A stretch of DNA of 64,000 bases from Pseudomonas sp. ABC1 (GCF_013395055.1 NZ_CP058349.1:3533501-3597500), one strand, 5' to 3'. Positions 25,474-34,683 are shown, numbered from the stretch's first letter. Translations and numbers: made by a program. Notes: generated by a model from the letters alone, not told the origin.

Positions 25474-27008
25474 GCTCGTTCGTCCACGAAGCGTTGTTCG
25501 AGGGTGGTACGTGGCCCTTGGGGGGGCGTGCCACGGCGGCAACTGAGTTCGCCGACGGCCAGGCCGCTCGCTACCAGGCGTTCGCGCAAATGTTCCAGCT
25601 CGCCGTCGACCAGTCGGGCAGTCTCTGCCTGCTCGGCCCATATCTGGCTGGAAATGCTGCCGCGAGACAATTGGGCCTGTACCTGCAAGGGACCGAGCGG
25701 GGCGATGTCGAAGGCCAGTTCCACCTTCCATAGCGGGTCGCTCTTTTCCTGTTTTTCCTGGTTGTTCTTCTCTTCTCGTTGCAGCTTGATCTGCAACGGT
25801 ACGATATCGCGCTGGTCCCGCATGGGCAGTTCCAGTTGCCAGGTAGTGAGCTGGGTGCCGTCGGGACCGGTGCTGGTCTGGGCCAGGCTGGACAGTTGAT
25901 GGGTCTGTAGCCGGGAGATGGCGGCGGCGGCCAGTTTCAGCAATACCTCCAGGTCGGCCTCGCCATCGGCGTTCATTTGCAGCCGGCCTTTCAGCGGGAA
26001 ATCCAGTGCCAGTTGACGGTTTCCCGCCTGGCCAAGCGCGCCCAGCGCGGAGCGGGCAAAGGCGGGCAGGGCCTGGCCCAGTGCGGCTCCGATCTGAGCT
26101 GCTGCCATCGGCGTGCTGCCCGGCGCACCGGGCAGTTGTGCAATCAGACGCAGCAGGGCGGCTTTCATATCGTCCGCCAGTCCCTGGGTCTGCCCGGACA
26201 GCAGCCTCGCCTCGAGGAAGACACCGCTTTTGGCCAAGGCCTGGGCCAGCAGCTTGGGGTCGCTCAGTTGCTGCATGTCGGGCAGCAATGCCAACAGCTT
26301 TTCGGTGGCGGCTTGCAGATTGCCGGGCAGGTTGCCCGCCAGGTTCTGCAGGGTCTTGAGCAACTCCTGAGGCTGCGCCTGGCGCGAGCCCTGGGCATCC
26401 AGTTGCTGGTTGAGCAGCCATTGCTCGATACGCCCGCTGAGAGGAACCAGCGAGAGGGATTGGCTCCCCTGGACCTGTACGGTCAGCAGGCTGCCGGGCG
26501 ATAGCGGGGTGGTCGATTCGATGGTCAGCTTCTGACCGATGGCGGGGGATTCCTGCAGGCTGATCACGGCCTTGTAGGTCACCTGGCCATTGCTTTGCTG
26601 CGCCTGGCTGGCGATCACCCGGGCCTGTACCGAGCTGCCCACGGGCAAGCGACTGAGGTCGATGCTGCTGGCCGGTTGGCGGCTGTCCGGCAGCGCCGTG
26701 GCTTGCAGGCGATCGGTGGCGAGGGCGGTGACGGTGAACGCGCTCCCCAGGGAGGCCTGTTTGTTGCTGCTGGCATCCAGGGTCGTCTGCTGGCCGTTGG
26801 GCAGGGTCAGGCGCAGGGTCATCTCGAAGTTCTGCGCCTGTGTCGTCGTCTGCGACTGTCTGACCGAAATCACTTCCGCCTCGGCGCTTTCCCCGGCTGC
26901 CAGAAGTGCCTGCGTCTGTAGCAGGCGCAGAGCCGTTTCAGGCGCGACGGAGGCGCTGCGAGCGACCTGGCTGGTCGCGGTGGTCGGGATAGTGTTGATC
27001 TCGGTCAT
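25470..27008 (-). CDS. FliK-like hook-length control protein
   Basis: A 512-residue protein, low in cysteine and rich in Gln/Ala/Leu, with a C-terminal Flg_hook (FliK) domain (about 375-490: WQLELPMRDQRDIVPLQIKL, WKVELAFDIAPLGPLQVQAQ, SSQIWAEQAETARLV). The N-terminal half has repeated SPGSLLTVQVQGSQSL-type beta segments. It is most likely a second FliK-family protein, since the main pseudomonad fliK lies elsewhere. It is translationally coupled to an FlhB C-terminal domain protein, the partner that FliK acts on in hook-length switching. Confidence 0.8.
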   Translation of the reverse strand: MTEINTIPTTATSQVARSASVAPETALRLLQTQALLAAGESAEAEVISVRQSQTTTQAQNFEMTLRLTLPNGQQTTLDASSNKQASLGSAFTVTALATDRLQATALPDSRQPASSIDLSRLPVGSSVQARVIASQAQQSNGQVTYKAVISLQESPAIGQKLTIESTTPLSPGSLLTVQVQGSQSLSLVPLSGRIEQWLLNQQLDAQGSRQAQPQELLKTLQNLAGNLPGNLQAATEKLLALLPDMQQLSDPKLLAQALAKSGVFLEARLLSGQTQGLADDMKAALLRLIAQLPGAPGSTPMAAAQIGAALGQALPAFARSALGALGQAGNRQLALDFPLKGRLQMNADGEADLEVLLKLAAAAISRLQTHQLSSLAQTSTGPDGTQLTTWQLELPMRDQRDIVPLQIKLQREEKNNQEKQEKSDPLWKVELAFDIAPLGPLQVQAQLSRGSISSQIWAEQAETARLVDGELEHLRERLVASGLAVGELSCRRGTPPQGPRTTLEQRFVDERA

Positions 27009-27145
27009 CTTTGCTTAAACGCTCTTACAACCTTTTGGGGGCATGGGATTCGGCGGCCAATGATGCCATGTATAATCCGCCCGCCCGGGGCTTGTCGCAG
27101 TTTATAGCGGCAGGGTCTTCCCCGTCTTGAGGAGCCCGATCAGTC

Positions 27146-27790
27146 GTGTCCAGTCCCTTTCTCGAAGCTGTAGCGCTCTCTTGTGAGCGGGATTGGCGCC
27201 TTTTGTTCGACGGGCTCGAATTGAATGTGTCGCCTGGCGATATGTTGCAGATCGCCGGCCCCAATGGCAGCGGCAAGACCAGCCTGCTGCGCCTGCTCTG
27301 CGGGCTGATGTCTCCGACCGCTGGCGAAGTGCGCCTCAAGGGGGTGCCGTTGCAGAGCCAGCGCGGCGATCTGGCGCGCAACCTGCTGTGGATCGGCCAT
27401 GCGCCAGGCATCAAGGGCTTGCTCAGCGCCGAGGAAAACCTGGCCTGGCTGGCCGCGTTGCACCAGCCCGCCAGCCGCGAGGCGATCTGGGATGCGCTGG
27501 CCGCAGTGGGCTTGCGCGGTTTCGAGGATGTGCCCTGCTACAGCCTGTCGGCGGGGCAGCAGCGCCGAGTGGCGTTGGCGCGGCTTTATCTGAGCCCGCC
27601 GCCGCTGTGGGTGCTCGACGAGCCCTTCACGGCCCTCGACCGCCAGGGCGTCGAACAACTGGAAGCGCATCTGGCGGCCCATTGCGAGGCCGGTGGCATG
27701 GTCCTGCTGACCACTCACCACACGCTGTCACTGCGTCCGGCGGGGTATCGGGAGCTTGAACTGGGACGTGGCCAGGGAGGGAGGGCGTGA
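27146..27790 (+). CDS. ccmA: Cytochrome c maturation ABC ATPase CcmA
   Basis: A 214-residue ATPase that, with CcmBCD, releases haem-loaded CcmE. Walker A is AGPNGSGKTSLL, signature LSAGQQRRVAL, Walker B LWVLDEPFTALD, and TTHHT is the H-loop. GTG start with AGGAG about 11 nt upstream. A TATAAT at 27071-27076 is a candidate -10, but I see no good -35. It opens a nine-gene ccm operon. Confidence 0.95.
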   Translation: MSSPFLEAVALSCERDWRLLFDGLELNVSPGDMLQIAGPNGSGKTSLLRLLCGLMSPTAGEVRLKGVPLQSQRGDLARNLLWIGHAPGIKGLLSAEENLAWLAALHQPASREAIWDALAAVGLRGFEDVPCYSLSAGQQRRVALARLYLSPPPLWVLDEPFTALDRQGVEQLEAHLAAHCEAGGMVLLTTHHTLSLRPAGYRELELGRGQGGRA

Positions 27791-28467
27791 TGTCACTGTC
27801 TTCCGTGTTCTATCGACTGCTGGTACGCGAGGCACGCCTGTTGTGCCGGCGCCCCGCGGAGCTGGCCAATCCGCTGGTGTTCTTCGCCATCGTCATCGCA
27901 CTGTTCCCGCTGGCGGTCGGGCCGGAGTCGCAACTGTTGCAAACGATTTCCCCGGGGCTGCTCTGGGTGGCAGCGCTATTGGCCGTGCTGCTCTCGCTGG
28001 ACGGGCTTTTCCGCAGTGATTTCGAGGATGGCTCGCTGGAGCAGTGGGTCGTTTCGCCGCACCCGCTGGCGCTTCTGGTGCTCGCCAAGGTGCTGGCACA
28101 CTGGGCGTTTTCCGGCATGGCGCTGGTATTGCTGGCGCCGTTGCTTGGGCTCATGCTGGGATTGCCGCTGCCGGTCATCCCGGTGCTGTTGCTGTCATTG
28201 CTGCTCGGAACGCCGATTCTGAGCCTGCTGGGAGCGGTGGGAGCCGCCCTGACGGTCGGCCTCAAGCGTGGCGGCCTGTTGCTGGCGCTGCTGATCCTGC
28301 CGCTCTACATCCCGGTGCTGATCCTTGGCAGCGGGGCATTGCAGGCGGCCCTGCAAGGATTGCCGGTAGCCGGTCATCTGTTATGGCTGGCCAGCCTGAC
28401 CGCGCTTGCGGTTACCCTGACACCGTTTGCGATAGCCGCCGGGCTGAAGATCAGCATCGGCGAATAA
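27790..28467 (+). CDS. ccmB: Haem exporter permease subunit CcmB
   Basis: A 225-residue inner-membrane protein with about six helices (NPLVFFAIVIALFPLAV, LLWVAALLAVLLSLDG, IPVLLLSLLLGTPILSLLG, LLLALLILPLYIPVLIL). FRSDFEDGSLEQW is the conserved cytoplasmic motif of the family. The start overlaps the ccmA stop (TGATG); a GTG one codon upstream is possible. Forms the CcmAB complex. Confidence 0.95.
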   Translation: MSLSSVFYRLLVREARLLCRRPAELANPLVFFAIVIALFPLAVGPESQLLQTISPGLLWVAALLAVLLSLDGLFRSDFEDGSLEQWVVSPHPLALLVLAKVLAHWAFSGMALVLLAPLLGLMLGLPLPVIPVLLLSLLLGTPILSLLGAVGAALTVGLKRGGLLLALLILPLYIPVLILGSGALQAALQGLPVAGHLLWLASLTALAVTLTPFAIAAGLKISIGE

Positions 28468-28554
28468 AAGAATGAGGTCGGGTCATGCTCGGCCCGACCA
28501 TGCGATTAGCCGGGGTCCGTCCGTGCGGGCCTCACGACAATGATGAGTCATCCG

Positions 28555-29310
28555 ATGAACTGGACATGGTTTCACAAACTGGGTTCGCCTAAGTGGTTCT
28601 ATGGGATCAGTGGGCGCTGGCTGCCCTGGCTGGCCTGGAGCGCCGCGCTGCTGATCGTCGTCGGTACGGTCTGGGGGCTGGCGTTCGCGCCGCAGGATTA
28701 CCAGCAGGGCAACAGTTTCCGCATCATCTATATCCACGTGCCGGCGGCGTTCCTGGCCCAGTCGATCTACGTCATGCTGGCGGTCGCCGGCCTGGTCGGG
28801 CTGGTGTGGAAGATGAAACTGGCCGATGTTGCCCTGCAACAGGCGGCCCCCATCGGCGCCTGGATGACCTTCATCGCGCTGTTCACCGGGGCGGTCTGGG
28901 GCAAGCCGACCTGGGGTGCCTGGTGGGTGTGGGATGCACGCCTGACCTCGATGCTCATCCTGCTGTTCCTGTATTTCGGTGTCATCGCCCTGGGCCAGGC
29001 CATCAGTAACCGCGATAGCGCCGCGCGCGCCTGTGCGGTGCTGGCCATCGTCGGCGTGGTGAATATACCGATCATCAAGTACTCGGTGGAGTGGTGGAAC
29101 ACCCTGCACCAGCCCGCCACCTTCACCGTGACGGAAAAACCGGCCATGCCCGTCGAGATGTGGCTGCCGCTGCTGATCATGGTGCTCGGTTTCTACCTGT
29201 TCTTCGGTGCCGTATTGCTTGTGCGCATGCGTCTCGAGGTGCTGCGGCGCGAGGCGCGCAGCAGTTGGGCCAGGGCAGAAGTCGAGGCACAGGTGGAGAA
29301 GCGCGGATGA
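28555..29310 (+). CDS. ccmC: Haem handling protein CcmC
   Basis: A 251-residue membrane protein of the haem-handling (HHP) family that loads haem onto CcmE. Six helices and the tryptophan-rich WWD motif GKPTWGAWWVWDARLT are visible, with flanking conserved His in YIHVPAAF and WNTLHQPATF. I chose the ATG that starts MNWTWFHKLG as in P. aeruginosa; an ATG at 28540 adds five residues. Overlaps ccmD by 4 bp. Confidence 0.95.
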   Translation: MNWTWFHKLGSPKWFYGISGRWLPWLAWSAALLIVVGTVWGLAFAPQDYQQGNSFRIIYIHVPAAFLAQSIYVMLAVAGLVGLVWKMKLADVALQQAAPIGAWMTFIALFTGAVWGKPTWGAWWVWDARLTSMLILLFLYFGVIALGQAISNRDSAARACAVLAIVGVVNIPIIKYSVEWWNTLHQPATFTVTEKPAMPVEMWLPLLIMVLGFYLFFGAVLLVRMRLEVLRREARSSWARAEVEAQVEKRG

Positions 29311-29483
29311 ATTTTTCGTCGTTTGCCGAGTTCGTCGCCATGGGAACCCATGGTGTGTATGTGTGGGCGGCTTATGGCGTCAGCCTGGCCGTGCTGGCCC
29401 TGAATGTGATCCTGCCGCTGCTGGCGCGCAGGCGTTACCTGCAGGATGAGGCGCGCCGTCTGCGCCGGGAGGAAATGAAGTGA
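29307..29483 (+). CDS. ccmD: Small haem exporter subunit CcmD
   Basis: A 58-residue protein with one membrane helix (GVYVWAAYGVSLAVLALNVIL) and a basic cytoplasmic tail (RRRYLQDEARRLRREE), the exact layout of CcmD. It is needed to release holo-CcmE from the CcmABC complex. The ATG overlaps the ccmC stop and its stop overlaps the ccmE start. Confidence 0.92.
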   Translation: MNFSSFAEFVAMGTHGVYVWAAYGVSLAVLALNVILPLLARRRYLQDEARRLRREEMK

Positions 29484-29956
29484 ATCCGGTACGCAAGAAG
29501 CGCCTGTTCATCGTGCTGGCGATACTCGCCGGCGTGTCCATCGCCGTGGCCCTGGCCCTGACGGCGCTGCAACAGAACATCAACCTGTTCTATACCCCGA
29601 CGCAGATCGCCCATGGCGAAGCGCCCGTGGGCACGCGGATTCGTGCCGGTGGGCTGGTCGAGGAGGGCTCGCTCAAGCGCAGTTCCGACTCGCTGACGGT
29701 CGATTTCCGGGTCACCGATGGTGCGGCCTCGGTGGGTATCCGCTACCAGGGCATCCTGCCCGACCTGTTCCGCGAGGGGCAGGGCATCGTCGCCCTGGGT
29801 CGTGTGGACGAGCAGGGCGTACTGGTTGCCGACGAAGTGCTGGCCAAACACGATGAAAACTACATGCCGCCGGAAGTGATGCAGGCGCTGGAGAAAAGCG
29901 GCATGAAGCAACAACACGACGCTGCCACCGCCAACCGCAAGGAGGCCGGGCAATGA
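29480..29956 (+). CDS. ccmE: Periplasmic haem chaperone CcmE
   Basis: A 158-residue membrane-anchored OB-fold protein that binds haem covalently. N-terminal anchor LFIVLAILAGVSIAVALALT; haem-binding His in VLAKHDENYMPPEV, with the family YMPPEV motif directly after it. GTG start overlapping ccmD. Intact family length. Confidence 0.96.
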   Translation: MNPVRKKRLFIVLAILAGVSIAVALALTALQQNINLFYTPTQIAHGEAPVGTRIRAGGLVEEGSLKRSSDSLTVDFRVTDGAASVGIRYQGILPDLFREGQGIVALGRVDEQGVLVADEVLAKHDENYMPPEVMQALEKSGMKQQHDAATANRKEAGQ

Positions 29957-31926
29957 TTCCCGAACTCGGCCATCTGGCGATGATCCTCGCCCTGTGCCTG
30001 GCGGTGGTGCAGGCGGTCTTCCCGTTGATCGGTGCCTGGCGTGGCGACCGGCTGTGGATGGGGCTGGCGCAGCCGGCAGCCTGGGGGCAGTTCGCGTTCC
30101 TGGGGTTTTCCTTCGTCTGCCTGACCTACGCCTTCATGACCGACGACTTCTCCGTCGCCTATGTGGCCGGCAACTCCAACAGCGCCTTGCCCTGGTACTA
30201 CAAGTTCAGCGCCGTCTGGGGCGCCCATGAGGGCTCCTTGCTGCTGTGGGCGTTCATCCTGGCGGGCTGGACCTTCGCCGTGGCGATCTTCTCGCGGCAG
30301 TTGCCGGAAGACATGCTGGCGCGGGTGCTGGGTGTCATGGGGCTGATCAGCATTGGCTTCCTGCTGTTCCTGATCATGACGTCCAACCCGTTCGAGCGCT
30401 TGCTTCCCAACGTCCCAGCGGACGGGCGCGACCTCAATCCACTGTTGCAGGACTTCGGCCTGATCGTTCACCCGCCGATGCTCTACATGGGCTACGTGGG
30501 CTTCTCCGTGGCGTTCGCCTTCGCTATCGCTGCGCTGCTCGGTGGCCGCCTGGATGCGGCCTGGGCGCGCTGGTCGCGGCCCTGGACGCTGGTGGCCTGG
30601 GCGTTCCTCGGCCTGGGTATCGCGCTTGGCTCCTGGTGGGCCTATTACGAGCTGGGCTGGGGCGGCTGGTGGTTCTGGGACCCGGTGGAAAACGCTTCCT
30701 TCATGCCCTGGCTGGTCGGCACCGCATTGATCCACTCGCTGGCGGTCACGGAAAAGCGCGGTGTGTTCAAGAGCTGGACGGTACTGCTGGCCATCGCCGC
30801 GTTCTCCCTGAGTCTGCTGGGCACCTTCCTGGTACGTTCCGGCGTGCTGACGTCGGTGCATGCCTTCGCCACCGACCCTGAGCGAGGTGTGTTCATCCTC
30901 GGCTTCCTGTTGCTGGTGGTGGGTGGTTCGCTGGCGTTGTTCGCGTTGCGTGCGCCGGTGGTCAAGAGCCAGGTGGGCTTCGGTCTCTGGTCGCGGGAAA
31001 CCCTACTGCTGGTGAACAACCTGCTGCTGGTGGTCGCCACTGCGATGATCCTGCTGGGCACGCTCTATCCGTTGCTGCTGGATGCCTTGTCCGGCGCCAA
31101 GCTGTCGGTCGGCCCGCCGTATTTCAATGCGATGTTCCTGCCGCTGATGGCGGCGGTGATGCTGGCGCTGGCGGTCGGTGTGCTGGTGCGCTGGAAGGAC
31201 ACGCCGATGAAGTGGCTGCTGGGCATGCTGGCGCCGGTCCTTGTTGGCAGTGCCGTGCTGGGCTTCCTTGGCTCGCTGCTGCTGGGCGATTTCCATTGGG
31301 CGGTGCTGGCGGTCTGCCTGCTGTCGGCCTGGGTGGTGTTGGCTTGCCTGCGTGACCTGCTCGACAAGACTCGCCACAAGGGTCTGCTCAAGGGCGTGCG
31401 CAGCCTGTCGCCCAGTTATTGGGGCATGCAACTGGCGCACCTGGGGATTGCGGTCTGTGCCATCGGCATCGTACTGACCAGTCAGCAAAGCTCTGAGCGC
31501 GACCTGCGTCTGGCTCCGGGAGAGTCTCTGGAGCTGGGTGGCTACCGCTTCGTCTTCGAGGGTGCGCAACACCATGAGGGGCCTAACTTCACCTCCGACA
31601 AGGCGACCATCCGCGTTCTCGACGGCGCGCGAGAGATCGCTGTGTTGCACCCGGAGAAACGCCTCTACACCGTGCAGCAGATGCCGATGACCGAAGCCGG
31701 TATCGATGCGGGCTTCACCCGTGACCTCTATGTCGCCCTGGGCGAGCCGCTGGAAAACGGCGCCTGGGCCGTGCGCGTGCACATCAAGCCGTTCGTGCGC
31801 TGGATCTGGCTGGGTGGCCTGATGATGGCGCTGGGTGGTGCCTTGGCCGCCAGCGACCGCCGTTACCGGGTCAAGGTGAAGACGCGTGTACGCGAGGCGC
31901 TGGGCCTCGCCGCTCAGGGAGCCTGA
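29953..31926 (+). CDS. ccmF: Cytochrome c haem lyase subunit CcmF
   Basis: A 657-residue membrane protein that joins haem to apocytochrome c with CcmH/I. Many helices and the WWD domain GWGGWWFWDPVENASFMPWL are present; further conserved segments are VWGAHEGSLLLW and LVHPP-like LIVHPPMLYMGYVG. Overlaps ccmE by 4 bp. Intact. Confidence 0.97.
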   Translation: MIPELGHLAMILALCLAVVQAVFPLIGAWRGDRLWMGLAQPAAWGQFAFLGFSFVCLTYAFMTDDFSVAYVAGNSNSALPWYYKFSAVWGAHEGSLLLWAFILAGWTFAVAIFSRQLPEDMLARVLGVMGLISIGFLLFLIMTSNPFERLLPNVPADGRDLNPLLQDFGLIVHPPMLYMGYVGFSVAFAFAIAALLGGRLDAAWARWSRPWTLVAWAFLGLGIALGSWWAYYELGWGGWWFWDPVENASFMPWLVGTALIHSLAVTEKRGVFKSWTVLLAIAAFSLSLLGTFLVRSGVLTSVHAFATDPERGVFILGFLLLVVGGSLALFALRAPVVKSQVGFGLWSRETLLLVNNLLLVVATAMILLGTLYPLLLDALSGAKLSVGPPYFNAMFLPLMAAVMLALAVGVLVRWKDTPMKWLLGMLAPVLVGSAVLGFLGSLLLGDFHWAVLAVCLLSAWVVLACLRDLLDKTRHKGLLKGVRSLSPSYWGMQLAHLGIAVCAIGIVLTSQQSSERDLRLAPGESLELGGYRFVFEGAQHHEGPNFTSDKATIRVLDGAREIAVLHPEKRLYTVQQMPMTEAGIDAGFTRDLYVALGEPLENGAWAVRVHIKPFVRWIWLGGLMMALGGALAASDRRYRVKVKTRVREALGLAAQGA

Positions 31927-31927
31927 C

Positions 31928-32455
31928 ATGAGACGCCTGCTATTGCTGTTGCCGCTGGTGCTGTTCCTGGTCGTGGCGGTATTCCTCTATCGCGGCCTGT
32001 TCCTCGACCCGTCGGCTTTGCCTTCGGCGCTGATCGGCAAGCCGCTGCCGGAGTTCTCCCTGCCGTCCGTCGAGGACGAGCAGCGTGTCATCACTCGCAC
32101 CGACCTCAAGGGGCCGGCGCTGGTGAATGTCTGGGCCACCTGGTGCGTGGCCTGCAAGGTCGAGCACCCGGTACTCAATCGCCTGGCAGAGCAGGGCGTG
32201 ACCATCTACGGCGTCAACTACAAAGACATCAACGCTGACGCGATCAAGTGGCTGCGCGAATTCCATGACCCCTATCAGCTCAATGTGCGCGACGAGAGTG
32301 GCGGTCTGGGCGTCGACCTGGGTGTCTATGGGGCGCCGGAAACCTTCCTGATCGACCGTCAGGGCATCATTCGGCACAAGTTCGTTGGTGTCATCGACGA
32401 CCGCGTCTGGCGCGAGCAACTGGCGCCGCTCTATCAGGAGCTGGTAGACGAATGA
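31928..32455 (+). CDS. ccmG: Thiol:disulfide interchange protein CcmG (DsbE)
   Basis: A 175-residue membrane-anchored thioredoxin-fold reductase that keeps apocytochrome CXXCH thiols reduced. N-terminal anchor LLLLLPLVLFLVVAVFLYRG; active site NVWATWCVACKVEHP (CVAC); cis-Pro in YGAPETFLIDRQG. Starts directly after ccmF and overlaps ccmH by 4 bp. Confidence 0.95.
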   Translation: MRRLLLLLPLVLFLVVAVFLYRGLFLDPSALPSALIGKPLPEFSLPSVEDEQRVITRTDLKGPALVNVWATWCVACKVEHPVLNRLAEQGVTIYGVNYKDINADAIKWLREFHDPYQLNVRDESGGLGVDLGVYGAPETFLIDRQGIIRHKFVGVIDDRVWREQLAPLYQELVDE

Positions 32456-32925
32456 AAAAGTTCATCACTTCCCTGCTGCTGGGGCTTTCCATGGCAAGCG
32501 CGGCCCAGGCCGCCATCGATGCCTATGAGTTCCGTGACGAGGCCGAGCGCGCGCGTTACCGCATTCTGGTCGAGGAGCTGCGCTGCCCGAAATGCCAGAA
32601 CCAGAACATCGCCGACTCCAATGCGCCGATTGCCATGGACTTGCGCCAGGAGATCTTCCGCATGCTGGAAGAAGGCAAGAGCAACGAGGAGATCGTCGAC
32701 TTCCTGGTCGCGCGCTACGGCGACTTCGTGCTCTACCGTCCGCCGCTCAACGACAAGACCCTGCTGCTCTGGTACGGCCCGGGCATTCTCCTGCTGGGCG
32801 GGTTCGCAGTGCTGGCGGTGATCCTCGTGCGCCGTCGCCGTGCCGCCACGGATGTGGCGGCCCATACGCTTTCCGAGGCCGAGCGTGAACGCCTCGCCTC
32901 GCTGCTGGACAAGAAAGAACCATGA
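32452..32925 (+). CDS. ccmH: Cytochrome c maturation protein CcmH (CcmL/NrfF family)
   Basis: A 157-residue periplasmic thiol oxidoreductase with signal peptide (FITSLLLGLSMASAAQA), the redox motif LRCPKCQNQNIADS and a C-terminal membrane helix (LLLWYGPGILLLGGFAVLAVILV). It is the short CcmH form; the TPR part is the separate ccmI gene that follows with a 4-bp overlap. Confidence 0.95.
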   Translation: MKKFITSLLLGLSMASAAQAAIDAYEFRDEAERARYRILVEELRCPKCQNQNIADSNAPIAMDLRQEIFRMLEEGKSNEEIVDFLVARYGDFVLYRPPLNDKTLLLWYGPGILLLGGFAVLAVILVRRRRAATDVAAHTLSEAERERLASLLDKKEP

Positions 32926-34121
32926 TCGATTTCTGGATATTCGCGGGTCTGCTGCTGCTACTGGCCCTGGCTTTTCTGCTGCTGCCTATCCTGCGCGGGC
33001 GCCGTGCCCAGACGGAGGAAGACCGCACTGCCCTGAATGTCGCCTTGTATCAGGAGCGTCTGGCTGAGCTGGAGGCCCAGCGTTCGGCCGGAACCCTGAG
33101 CGATGCGCAATCGGAAGCCGGACGTGCCGATGCCGCCCGCGAGTTGCTGGGTGACACCGAACAGACGAGCGGCCCGCGCTCCGCCACGTTGGGCAAGGCG
33201 GCGCCGCTGCTCGCGGCCTTGCTGGTACCGCTGCTGGGCCTGGGGCTCTACCTGCACTGGGGTGCTAGCGACCGACTGCAACTGACTCGACAGTTCGCCG
33301 AGCCGCCACGCACTGCCGCGGAGATGCTGGAGCGCCTGGAAGCCGCCGTGAAGGTGCAGCCGGATTCCGCCGAAGCCTGGTACTTCCTCGGGCGTACCTA
33401 TATGAGCCAGGAGCGTGCGGTGGATGCGGTGCCGGCTTTCGGCAAGGCCGTTGAGCTGGCAGGACGTGATCCGCAACTGCTTGGCCAGTGGGCGCAGGCG
33501 CAATACTTTGCCAGCGAGCGAACCTGGACACCCGGGTTGCAGGCGTTGGCGGATGAGGCCCTGCAGGGCGATGCGAACGAAGTGACGACGCTGGGCCTGC
33601 TGGGTATCGCGGCCTATGAAGAGAAGCGCTATGCCGATGCCGTCGGTTTCTGGCAGCGCCTGGTCGCGGTATTGCCTGCCGACGATCCATCCCGCCTTGC
33701 CATCGAGGGCGGTATCGCCCGCGCACGTCAGGAAATGGGCGAGCCGGTCGAGGCGCAAGCGCCTGCGGTGACGCTGAGCCTTCGGATCGAGGTCAGCCTG
33801 TCCGAGTCGCTGCGTGCAAACGTACAGCCGGGCGATAGCCTGTTCGTCTTTGCCCGGGCAGCCCAGGGGCCGGCCATTCCTCTGGCCGCCAAGCGCCTGA
33901 CCGCAGCGGACCTGCCGGCGAGCCTGACGCTGGGCGATGAAGATGCCATGATGCCGCAGCTGAAGCTGTCGAACTTCGATGAAGTGCAGCTGGTTGCCCG
34001 TATTTCCAGGGACGGCAATGCGATGCAGGGCGAGTGGGTCGGCCAGGGCGAGCCGTTAAAGACGGCCGATGCGGATGGCAAGATATTCAAGCTGCTGATC
34101 GATCAACCGGATACCAAGTAG
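32922..34121 (+). CDS. ccmI: Cytochrome c biogenesis TPR protein CcmI (CycH)
   Basis: A 399-residue apocytochrome chaperone. Two N-terminal membrane helices (FWIFAGLLLLLALAFLLLPIL and APLLAALLVPLLGLGLYLHW) flank a coiled-coil loop; TPR repeats follow (AWYFLGRTYMSQERAVDAV, GLLGIAAYEEKRYADAVGFW), then a C-terminal beta-rich periplasmic domain. Last gene of the ccm operon; the region after it holds a REP-like repeat. Confidence 0.93.
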   Translation: MIDFWIFAGLLLLLALAFLLLPILRGRRAQTEEDRTALNVALYQERLAELEAQRSAGTLSDAQSEAGRADAARELLGDTEQTSGPRSATLGKAAPLLAALLVPLLGLGLYLHWGASDRLQLTRQFAEPPRTAAEMLERLEAAVKVQPDSAEAWYFLGRTYMSQERAVDAVPAFGKAVELAGRDPQLLGQWAQAQYFASERTWTPGLQALADEALQGDANEVTTLGLLGIAAYEEKRYADAVGFWQRLVAVLPADDPSRLAIEGGIARARQEMGEPVEAQAPAVTLSLRIEVSLSESLRANVQPGDSLFVFARAAQGPAIPLAAKRLTAADLPASLTLGDEDAMMPQLKLSNFDEVQLVARISRDGNAMQGEWVGQGEPLKTADADGKIFKLLIDQPDTK

Positions 34122-34180
34122 CGGTTTCTTGTCACTTGAGCTGATGGAACACGTGCTCGCTCAAGCTCCGGGCGAATACG

Positions 34181-34215
34181 TAGGATGGGTTGAGCGCAGC
34201 GATACCCATCGAGCG
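34181..34215. repeat. REP-like palindromic intergenic repeat
   Basis: TAGGATGGGTTGAGCGCAGC followed by GATACCCATC gives a 7-bp stem (GATGGGT/ACCCATC). Sequences of this GTAGGATGGGT...ACCCATC type recur between genes in several Pseudomonas genomes (recalled, not searched). It follows the ccm operon. Confidence 0.55.
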
Positions 34216-34275
34216 CATGTGCCCAGCCCGGTTACTAAAAAGTGTCCAGGCAGAGCCCCTGAAAGGTAGCGTTCC

Positions 34276-34683
34276 ATGAGGTTTTTGACGATGACAGGTC
34301 TGCGCACGTTCAGGAGTACCCTGCTGGTACTGGTTCTGCCGGTGCTGGCGGCCTGTGGCAGCAACCCTTACACACCGCCACCGCCGGTGGAGCCCGACGC
34401 GCCGGCCAGGCCGCGCCCGTCCGAGTCGCGGCCTGATACGGTCCCGTCAGTTCCACGTGTGCCCTCGGTGCAGAAAGCCCATCCGCGTTATGCACCACCT
34501 CCGCAGGGGCGGGCGCACTGGGATAACAACCTGGGTGTCTACGTGCTGGAAGGGGAGGTGTACTATCGCGAACGCCTCTATTATCGCTGGAGCGATGGCT
34601 GGTATTGTTCCGGCCGGCTCGACGGGCCATGGGAGTCCGTCGATATGCCCAGCGTTCCAACTGGCCTGCGAGACCGTCACTGA
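34276..34683 (+). CDS. Hypothetical lipoprotein
   Basis: A 135-residue predicted lipoprotein. The signal sequence STLLVLVLPVLAACGSN ends in the lipobox LAAC. The mature N-terminal third is Pro-rich and probably disordered (TPPPPVEPDAPARPRPSE). The C-terminal half is Tyr/Trp-rich (GVYVLEGEVYYRERLYYRW, GWYCSGRLDGPWESV), like small outer-membrane lipoproteins with a YXW repeat motif. No named family recognised. It stands between ccmI and fliT and may be monocistronic. Confidence 0.75.
   Translation: MRFLTMTGLRTFRSTLLVLVLPVLAACGSNPYTPPPPVEPDAPARPRPSESRPDTVPSVPRVPSVQKAHPRYAPPPQGRAHWDNNLGVYVLEGEVYYRERLYYRWSDGWYCSGRLDGPWESVDMPSVPTGLRDRH

Noticed and set aside
25474..26421. Long N-terminal extension in frame with the FlhB-like protein
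   Set aside because: Runs out of frame through the fliK-like gene, is Arg/Pro/Gly-rich without domain, and the ATG at 25473 overlaps the fliK-like stop as expected for coupling.
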